Shown here: positions 7,240 to 12,415 of the stretch, one piece after another | Layout of the letters: each line of letters opens with the position of its first letter | Numbering within the stretch: the stretch's first letter is position 1 | From: Desulfobacterales bacterium | Lineage (GTDB): Bacteria; Desulfobacterota; Desulfobacteria; Desulfobacterales; JASFBJ01 | NCBI GenBank assembly: GCA_030149585.1 | Contig: JASFBJ010000082.1 | Location: forward strand, 1 to 12,415 | Direction of reading: 5' to 3' | DNA: 12,415 bases | The notes under the pieces: model-generated | The model's database searches: none | What the model was told of the DNA's origin: nothing | What the model saw: only the letters and a program-made list of their open reading frames with translations | Position numbers and translations under genes: made by a program

Positions 7240-8763
7240 ATGAAACGAATTGAAGAGATCAGCCTCCTGTACGAAATCAGCAATGCACTTAATGAACACC
7301 TGGATCTGAAAAAATCATTATATAATGTACTGGATATTTTATCCGACTCTTTATCTATGGTTCGCGGCACTGTATCAATTTTAAATCCCATGCGCAATGA
7401 GATTAGCATTGAGGTTGCGCACAGCCTTTCAAAAAGTACATTAAAGCGGACAAAATATAAGTTGGGAGAAGGGATAACCGGCCGTGTTATTCAAAGCGGC
7501 AAGGGTCTGGCTATTCCAAAAATCAGCGAGGAACCTTTTTTTCTGGATCGAACCGCCACCAGAAAGACTAAAAATATTCCAGAGATGTCCTTTATCTGTG
7601 TGCCGGTTAAAAAAGGAAAACAAGTGATCGGAGCCTTAAGTGTTGATAAGCCTTATGATAAAAAATATTCTCTGAAAAACGGCAAAAAGCTGTTAACGGT
7701 TGTGGCAACCATGATTGCGCGCCAGGTGAGTAATCTGGAAACCATCCAGATGGAAAAGGAACAGCTTAAACAGGAAAATAAAAGGCTGCGCAATGAGCTT
7801 GAAAATAAATACCGTTTTACCAATATTATAGGTAACAGCAATAAAATGAGGGAGGTTTTTCAAATGATCTCCCAGGTTTCCAAGAGCAAGGCCACAGTTT
7901 TAATTCGCGGTGAAAGCGGTACAGGCAAAGAGCTGGTGGCTAACTCAACCCACTATAACAGCTATCAGGCTAAAAATCCCTTTATAAAAATTAACTGCGC
8001 CGCCATTCCATCCAATTTGATTGAGAGTGAACTTTTCGGACATGAGAAAGGAGCATTTACAGGAGCTGTTAAACAAAAAATCGGTAAATTTGAAATGGCC
8101 AATAAAGGAACAATTTTTCTTGATGAGATCGGAGCCATCAGTCCTGATGTTCAGGTCAAGCTGCTGCGGGTCCTCCAGGAAAAAGAGTTTGAGCGGGTTG
8201 GCGGGCATAAAACAATTAAAATAGGTGTACGTATTATTGCTGCCACAAATAAAAATTTGGAACAGGCCGTGGAAGATGGATCATTTCGTGGCGATTTATA
8301 CTATCGGCTTAATGTATTTCCCATCTATATCCCGCCTCTTAGAGAGCGCAAAACTGATATTTTGCTCCTTGCCGACTATTTTCTGGGGAATTACTCACAG
8401 GAAAACAGGAAAAAAATTAAAAGATTTTCCACCCCGGCAATTGATATGCTCATGGATTACCACTGGCCGGGAAATGTCCGTGAACTGGAAAACTGCATTG
8501 AACGGGCAGTACTGTTATGCGAAGGTGGAGTTATTCACAGTTATCATTTGCCGCCTACCTTGCAAACCGGTAATGAATCAGACACCTTGCCTAATTTTTC
8601 ACTGGAAGATGCTGTAACCAATCTGGAACGGGAGATGATCATTGATGCTTTAAAAAATACCCGGGGCAATATTTCAATGGCAAGCAAAATTTTAAAAACA
8701 ACAGTGCGCAAATTCAGTTATAAAGCAAAAAAATGCAGTGTTGATTATCGACATTATCGCTAA
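7240..8763 (+). CDS. NifA-like sigma-54-dependent transcriptional activator (GAF-AAA+-HTH)
   Basis: This protein activates transcription by sigma-54 RNA polymerase. From the ATG at 7240 it has 507 residues; an in-frame TTG at 7231 would add three. A GAF-type sensor covers about 1-165, then a charged coiled-coil linker (about 168-192). The AAA+ domain has Walker A GESGTGKE (224-231), the sigma-54-contact loop GAFTGA (271-276), Walker B FLDEIG (293-298) and WPGNVREL (409-416). A Fis-type helix-turn-helix lies at about 473-507. The domain order and the C-terminal ending VDYRHYR resemble NifA more than other activators, but no nitrogen-fixation gene is present, and the cysteine linker of oxygen-sensitive NifA is absent. 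The adenosyltransferase gene begins 14 bases after it. The GAF ligand is unknown. No Shine-Dalgarno sequence is clear; the divergent neighbour is dinB. Confidence 0.9.
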   Translation: MKRIEEISLLYEISNALNEHLDLKKSLYNVLDILSDSLSMVRGTVSILNPMRNEISIEVAHSLSKSTLKRTKYKLGEGITGRVIQSGKGLAIPKISEEPFFLDRTATRKTKNIPEMSFICVPVKKGKQVIGALSVDKPYDKKYSLKNGKKLLTVVATMIARQVSNLETIQMEKEQLKQENKRLRNELENKYRFTNIIGNSNKMREVFQMISQVSKSKATVLIRGESGTGKELVANSTHYNSYQAKNPFIKINCAAIPSNLIESELFGHEKGAFTGAVKQKIGKFEMANKGTIFLDEIGAISPDVQVKLLRVLQEKEFERVGGHKTIKIGVRIIAATNKNLEQAVEDGSFRGDLYYRLNVFPIYIPPLRERKTDILLLADYFLGNYSQENRKKIKRFSTPAIDMLMDYHWPGNVRELENCIERAVLLCEGGVIHSYHLPPTLQTGNESDTLPNFSLEDAVTNLEREMIIDALKNTRGNISMASKILKTTVRKFSYKAKKCSVDYRHYR

Positions 8764-8777
8764 CAGGAGAGATTATA

Positions 8778-9344
8778 ATGAAGGTATACACAGGCACAGG
8801 GGATAAGGGCACCACCAGTTTATTCAGTGGTGAAAGAATTGAAAAAGATGATAAACGTATAGATGCCTATGGAAATATTGATGAATTAAATTCAATTATA
8901 GGAGGACTGATTGCCTCTCTTTCACAAAGCAACATTGCCCTGCTTGATGAATTACACATGATTCAATCCGAGCTTTTACATATTGGAGCCTGGCTGGCCA
9001 CCACTCCTGGGAGTCCGGCAACCAAACATCTGAAAATAGTCACGTCCGAGCCAGGCAAGGTTTTAGAGCAGGCCATTGACAAAATGGATGAAGAACTGCC
9101 GCCACTAAAAGGGTTTATCCTGCCGGGCGGGCATCAATCAGCAGCCTGGGCTCATATTGCCAGAACCGTCTGTCGGCGCGCTGAACGAAGCGTGATTAGT
9201 GTTACCCAGGGCCAGGTTGGAAAAGATCAATCTTTTGAGTCCTTAAAAGACGGGTTGATATTTTTAAACCGGCTTTCAGATTATCTCTTCGTTCTTGCCA
9301 GATATTGCAATAAAATACCAAAAATTGAGGATACAATCTGGTAA
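8778..9344 (+). CDS. ATP:cob(I)alamin adenosyltransferase, PduO/MmaB type
   Basis: This enzyme transfers the adenosyl group of ATP to cob(I)alamin, making coenzyme B12 for mutases and other radical enzymes. The 188-residue protein matches the PduO-type family over its whole length. The ATP-binding N-terminus reads TGTGDKGTTSLFSGERI (5-21), followed by KRIDAYGNIDELNS (26-39). FILPGG (113-118), TVCRRAERSV (130-139) and FLNRLSDYLFVLAR (162-175) are the conserved C-terminal helix signatures. AGGAGA lies a suitable distance before the ATG. It follows the NifA-like gene by 14 bases, so it is probably in the same transcript. Together with the downstream thiolase this suggests acyl-CoA metabolism that uses a B12-dependent mutase elsewhere in the genome; that link is inference. 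The 141-base gap to the thiolase gene has no complete cobalamin riboswitch. Confidence 0.92.
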   Translation: MKVYTGTGDKGTTSLFSGERIEKDDKRIDAYGNIDELNSIIGGLIASLSQSNIALLDELHMIQSELLHIGAWLATTPGSPATKHLKIVTSEPGKVLEQAIDKMDEELPPLKGFILPGGHQSAAWAHIARTVCRRAERSVISVTQGQVGKDQSFESLKDGLIFLNRLSDYLFVLARYCNKIPKIEDTIW

Positions 9345-9485
9345 GGTCGGCCCTTTCAATGACATGGTTTTAGACGGGTTGAAAAAATAAATAATTTCTG
9401 TTAATAATTAAAAATTAGCACTGGAGAGTAGCTCAGTAACTATCGTGTTCTGACTACAAAAATAATTTATACCAAGGAGATAAAT

Positions 9486-10736
9486 ATGAAAGATGTTGTT
9501 ATTATTTCAGCTTGTAGAACAGCCATTGGTACATTTGGCGGAACGCTCAGGGATCTTAATGCTTCAACCTTGGCAAGTATTACAATGAAAGAGGCGATTA
9601 AGAGGGCCGGAATTGATGCAGCCATTATTGATGATGTACGCTTTGGATGCTGCCTTGAACCTGCCGACACACTCAATGTTACAAGAACGGCCGCACTTTT
9701 AGCCGGTATCCCGGAATCTATTACTGCGGTTACAATCAACAGGGTTTGTATTTCGGGCATGGAGGCGGCAATTTCCGGCATGGCAATGATACAGGCTGGA
9801 ATGGCGGATGTAATTCTGGCCGGCGGCGTTGAGCATATGTCCGGTGTTGCCTATACAGTCCCAGGTGCCAGATGGGGCTGCCGTTTGCAGGATTCTCAGT
9901 TTGTGGATACAATGATAAGGGGTTTGCACTGCGGCTCTCATATAATCCCCCATCCTGAAGATGGTCCGGTTAATGCTGATGAACCACCGCTTTGCTATTT
10001 TAAGGGTAAACCCTATATCATGGGTCATACTGCTGAATTTATAGCCCAATATCTTGATATCAGCCGGGAAGAGATGGATGCCGTAGCTTTAAGAAGTCAA
10101 AATGAGGCTGAAAGAGCTACTAAAGATGGTACTTTTAAGGATGAAATTGTTTCGGTCGAAGTTCCCAGACGTAAAAAAGATCCTCTGATTTTTGATAAGG
10201 ACGAGCATTTTCGGCCTGGATTGACTTTAGATCAACTTCAAAAATTACCCCCGGCCTTTGTACCTAAAATTGGTAAAGTAACTGCTGGAAATTCAAGTGG
10301 CTTGAATGATGGTTCAGCTGCAATGATTATCATGTCTGCCGACAAAGCCAAAGAGCTTAACATCAAACCTCTGGCTAAAATCAAGGCGACTGGACGCGGT
10401 GCCTGCCATCCTTCAATCATGGGGCTCTCTCCGGTTCCGGCTGTTAAAGATATGGAAAAGAGAAGCGGATTGACAGTTAAGGATTTTGAACTGATTGAAC
10501 TCAACGAAGCCTTTGCCGCCCAGTACATCGGCTGCGAACGGGAATTGAATTTAAACCGTGATATTACCAATATAAATGGTTCTGGAATCGGACTTGGACA
10601 TCCAGTAGGCGCCACTGGAGCACGTATCATGGTTACTTTGATTAATGCTTTGAAAAAACGGGATAAAACTCTTGGCCTTGCAACCCTTTGTGGAGGCGGT
10701 GGAGTTTCCATGGCCTGCGCTATTGAATTAATGTAG
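9486..10736 (+). CDS. Acetyl-CoA acetyltransferase (thiolase)
   Basis: Thiolase condenses two acetyl-CoA to acetoacetyl-CoA or cleaves beta-ketoacyl-CoA in the reverse reaction. The 416-residue protein has the full catalytic set: nucleophile Cys88 in NRVCISGMEA (85-94), NEAF (340-343), His372 in GHPVGATGAR (371-380), and Cys402 in LCGGGG (401-406). It is about 25 residues longer than typical 390-residue thiolases. The excess is at about 147-175 between the loop region and the MGHTAEF segment, and contains HCGSHIIPHPEDGP and CYFKGKPYIMG. Such an insertion may alter the substrate pocket. A strong AAGGAGA lies 5 bases before the ATG. The gene is 141 bases after the adenosyltransferase gene and ends just before a clear intrinsic terminator, so it is the last gene of this transcript or has its own. 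Degradative versus biosynthetic direction cannot be told from sequence. Confidence 0.93.
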   Translation: MKDVVIISACRTAIGTFGGTLRDLNASTLASITMKEAIKRAGIDAAIIDDVRFGCCLEPADTLNVTRTAALLAGIPESITAVTINRVCISGMEAAISGMAMIQAGMADVILAGGVEHMSGVAYTVPGARWGCRLQDSQFVDTMIRGLHCGSHIIPHPEDGPVNADEPPLCYFKGKPYIMGHTAEFIAQYLDISREEMDAVALRSQNEAERATKDGTFKDEIVSVEVPRRKKDPLIFDKDEHFRPGLTLDQLQKLPPAFVPKIGKVTAGNSSGLNDGSAAMIIMSADKAKELNIKPLAKIKATGRGACHPSIMGLSPVPAVKDMEKRSGLTVKDFELIELNEAFAAQYIGCERELNLNRDITNINGSGIGLGHPVGATGARIMVTLINALKKRDKTLGLATLCGGGGVSMACAIELM

Positions 10737-10750
10737 GCATATTTATTCAA

Positions 10751-10798
10751 GCCGCCTGGAAAATTCTTGCCTGAACCAGGCGGCTTTTTAGTTTTTTT
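10751..10798 (+). terminator. Rho-independent terminator after the thiolase gene
   Basis: GCCGCCTGG (10751-10759) pairs perfectly with CCAGGCGGC (10776-10784) around a 16-base loop, giving a 9-bp GC-rich stem. It is followed by TTTTT and, two bases later, seven more T. It ends the thiolase transcript. The alanine racemase start is only about 20 bases after the last T-run, so the terminator also separates that gene from upstream transcription. Confidence 0.92.
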
Positions 10799-10817
10799 GA
10801 TTTTTCAGATTATTAAA

Positions 10818-11993
10818 ATGAAAGAAATTTCTTTAGGTAAGCCTCTTGTCTGGGCAGAAGTAAATCTTCAAGCCATTGCCCATAATATCGGAGAATTAAA
10901 ACGTATAATAGCGCCGGATGTCAAACTGCTGGTCGCTGTAAAAGCTGATGCATACGGCCATGGTCTTTTGCCTGTGGCTCAAACAGTCCTCCAGAATAAT
11001 GCTGATTTTTTAGGAGTTGCCCGCCTTGAAGAAGGAATCAAACTTAGGCAGGCCGGCATTAATGCCCCTATTATAATTTTTGGCTATGTCTCCCCTTCAC
11101 AAACCAGCGAATTAATCGATTTTGATCTTATCCAGACCATTTTTTCTCTGCATAGTGCCAAAATATTTTCGCAAAATGCAATGGCAAAGGGTAAAAAATT
11201 AAAAGTCCACCTTAAAATAGATACAGGAATGGGACGTCTTGGGTTTTTGCCGGATTCGGCCCGCTGTTATCCAAAAAATCTAAATCCAGACATGAGCCTT
11301 CCAGCAGAAATCCTTCAAATCAGCCGGATGCCCGGGATTATTCTGGAAGGAATTTATACCCATTTTGCATCAGCCGACAGCTATGATAAAGCCTTTGCTC
11401 TCACTCAATTTAACCGATTTAAATCTTTGCTAAATCAACTGGAGAATTCGGGAATTAAAATACCTCTGCATCATGCCGCCAATAGCGGCGCTATTATTGA
11501 TATGCCCCAAACCCATCTTGATATGGTTCGTTCCGGAATTTCAGTTTACGGCCTCTTTCCTTCCAAAGCGGTTGATCAAAATAAAATCAGCTTAAAACCG
11601 GCTATGACTTTGAAAACCACGATTATCCATCTAAAAAAAGTTCACTCCAACTTTAAGGTCAGTTACGGCAGCACCTGGCAAACATCCGGGCCTGCGCTCC
11701 TGGCAACCGTCGCCATTGGCTATGCCGACGGTTATAGCCGCTTGCTTTCAAATCAAGGCCAAATGCTTATAAGAGGTCAAAGAGCACCAATAGTTGGCCG
11801 GATTTGTATGGATTTAACCATCCTGGATGTAAGCCATATCCCAAATGTTAAAATAGAGGATGAAGTAGTTGTATTTGGAAAGCAGAATAATCACTTCCTT
11901 AGCGTTGACGAGGTGGCAAAAGCCTGCAACACCATTAATTATGAAGTTGTTTCCTCTCTTACCGCACGGGTGCAAAGGATTTATAAGACCTGA
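10818..11993 (+). CDS. alr: Alanine racemase (PLP-dependent)
   Basis: Alanine racemase interconverts L- and D-alanine and supplies D-alanine for peptidoglycan. With the ATG at 10818 the protein has 391 residues, close to the family norm. The PLP lysine is Lys42 in VKADAYGHG. HLKIDTGMGRLGF (131-143) contains the lysine that is carbamylated in family members (Lys133) and Arg140. The second catalytic base is Tyr283 in VSYGSTW (281-287). AIGYADGYSRLL (299-310) and GRICMD (327-332) complete the active site. A short extra stretch at about 144-166 (ARCYPKNLNPDMSLPAE) follows the carbamyl-lysine motif. The frame is open further upstream to a TTG at 10767, but that would begin inside the terminator hairpin, and MKEISLGKPLVWAEV is a normal family start. 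No Shine-Dalgarno sequence precedes the ATG. Confidence 0.93.
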   Translation: MKEISLGKPLVWAEVNLQAIAHNIGELKRIIAPDVKLLVAVKADAYGHGLLPVAQTVLQNNADFLGVARLEEGIKLRQAGINAPIIIFGYVSPSQTSELIDFDLIQTIFSLHSAKIFSQNAMAKGKKLKVHLKIDTGMGRLGFLPDSARCYPKNLNPDMSLPAEILQISRMPGIILEGIYTHFASADSYDKAFALTQFNRFKSLLNQLENSGIKIPLHHAANSGAIIDMPQTHLDMVRSGISVYGLFPSKAVDQNKISLKPAMTLKTTIIHLKKVHSNFKVSYGSTWQTSGPALLATVAIGYADGYSRLLSNQGQMLIRGQRAPIVGRICMDLTILDVSHIPNVKIEDEVVVFGKQNNHFLSVDEVAKACNTINYEVVSSLTARVQRIYKT

Positions 11994-12058
11994 TGGGGAA
12001 GCATTAAAGATTTAACATGCCTGAATCTATTGACATATTTAATATCCACCAAACAGTA

Positions 12059-12184
12059 ATGGATAACTACAAGCATTTGGATTTTGTCGTTACTTCAGGT
12101 ACTTCATCCGCAAATATTACTGAACAGACAAAAGCAAGCTTTCTTGAAAATGAGCTGGAAAACATTTCAGAGCTTAACAATAAA
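12059..12184 (+). repeat. 126-bp repeat, copy 2 (inverted relative to 2850-2975)
   Basis: This block is the plus-strand counterpart of the minus-strand block at 2850-2975, with 5 mismatches in 126 and no gaps. Four of the mismatches fall in the first half; the last 50 bases are identical. Downstream of the block this copy keeps an in-frame continuation (FDKIALKRAE), whereas copy 1 diverges. Confidence 0.9.
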
Positions 12185-12340
12185 TTTGATAAAATTGCCC
12201 TTAAAAGAGCTGAAATCCTGGTTCATGCCCATGAGCGGTTCAGAAAAGTTATGGGCTAAAAGAGATTCAATGTTGTTGAGCCTGTTCTTCCTATGGATTT
12301 AATGGGAATTTATATATTTCTTCCGGATACTGGGAATTAA
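12059..12340 (+). pseudogene. Remnant of a SNF2-type helicase C-terminus, copy 2, interrupted by an in-frame stop
   Basis: The frame reads from MDNYKH at 12059 through KIALKRAEILVHAHERFRKVM to TAA at 12257-12259. It then continues in the same frame as KRF-N and VVEPVLPMDLMGIYIFLPD to a second TAA at 12338-12340. The post-stop ending resembles the 'VEPVLPxDxxGxYxxLP' tail I associate with large SNF2-family helicases found in restriction/DISARM-type defence loci. That identification is from memory and not aligned. The conserved sense on both sides of the TAA suggests one nonsense change in a once longer gene. No helicase motor domain is present, so this is a fragment. An ATG at 12017 adds 14 unrelated residues in frame. 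It lies 65 bases after the alr stop and has no ribosome binding site of note. The last 75 bases (12341-12415) hold only A/T runs. Confidence 0.55.
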
Positions 12341-12415
12341 TGTCTTTGTATATTTTTTTAGTAAGTTCAAACTGATTTCAGAAAAAAAAACAGATTTTTC
12401 AAAAAAAAGCGAGAC

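Noticed and set aside
9366..9384. Sigma-54 -24/-12 promoter (TGG...GGGTTG)
   Set aside because: The -12 GC is not present at the required spacing from the GG, so the match is too weak.
9422..9460. tRNA-like 5' half (GGAGAGTAGCTCAGT followed by an anticodon-arm-like stretch)
   Set aside because: The D-loop lacks GG, the stems do not pair, and there is no T-arm (GGTTCGA) within reach. At most a degraded fragment.
9345..9485. Cobalamin riboswitch between the adenosyltransferase and thiolase genes (AGCACTGG resembles a B12 box)
   Set aside because: The gap is 141 bases, the box is incomplete, and the other conserved riboswitch blocks are absent.
10767..10817. Upstream TTG start extending alanine racemase by 17 residues
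   Set aside because: It would start inside the terminator hairpin and add a non-family hydrophobic stretch; the ATG at 10818 gives the normal N-terminus.

Overview
The window looks like a chromosomal segment of a moderately AT-rich anaerobic bacterium, most likely a Desulfobacterales-type deltaproteobacterium (Desulfobacterota). That placement is an inference. It rests on the gene mix: a NifA-type sigma-54 activator beside a cobalamin adenosyltransferase, an inserted acetyl-CoA acetyltransferase, DUF1015, and a NicO/DUF1007 metal pair. There is no rRNA, complete tRNA, CRISPR array, integrase or transposase.

Layout. (1) 46-2782, minus strand: rtcB (RNA ligase), then a DUF1007 periplasmic protein and a NicO-family metal transporter that overlap by ATGA. 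(2) 2786-3092, minus strand: a decayed coding fragment upstream of rtcB, ending in a peptide that resembles a DNA methyltransferase tail. (3) 3295-4352, plus strand: a DUF721/DciA-like protein followed two bases later by a TrmN6-like N6-adenine methyltransferase. (4) 4361-7073, minus strand: DUF1015 and, upstream of it, DNA polymerase IV (dinB). (5) 7240-10736, plus strand: a NifA-like regulator, a PduO-type cob(I)alamin adenosyltransferase and a thiolase, closed by a strong intrinsic terminator. (6) 10818-11993, plus strand: alanine racemase, starting just after that terminator. (7) 12059-12340, plus strand: a second decayed fragment, resembling the C-terminal end of a large SNF2-type helicase and broken by one in-frame TAA.

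Most of the window is ordinary housekeeping and metabolism: B12 cofactor activation, acyl-CoA metabolism, D-alanine for the cell wall, translesion synthesis, tRNA/RNA modification or repair, and metal homeostasis. The most unusual signal is the pair of relics. They share a 126-bp block with only 5 mismatches, in opposite orientation, about 9.1 kb apart, with unrelated flanks on both sides. Their reading frames recall a SNF2-type helicase and an adenine methyltransferase, so they may be scars of a lost restriction or DISARM-like defence locus, or members of a dispersed repeat family. No intact new system is visible.
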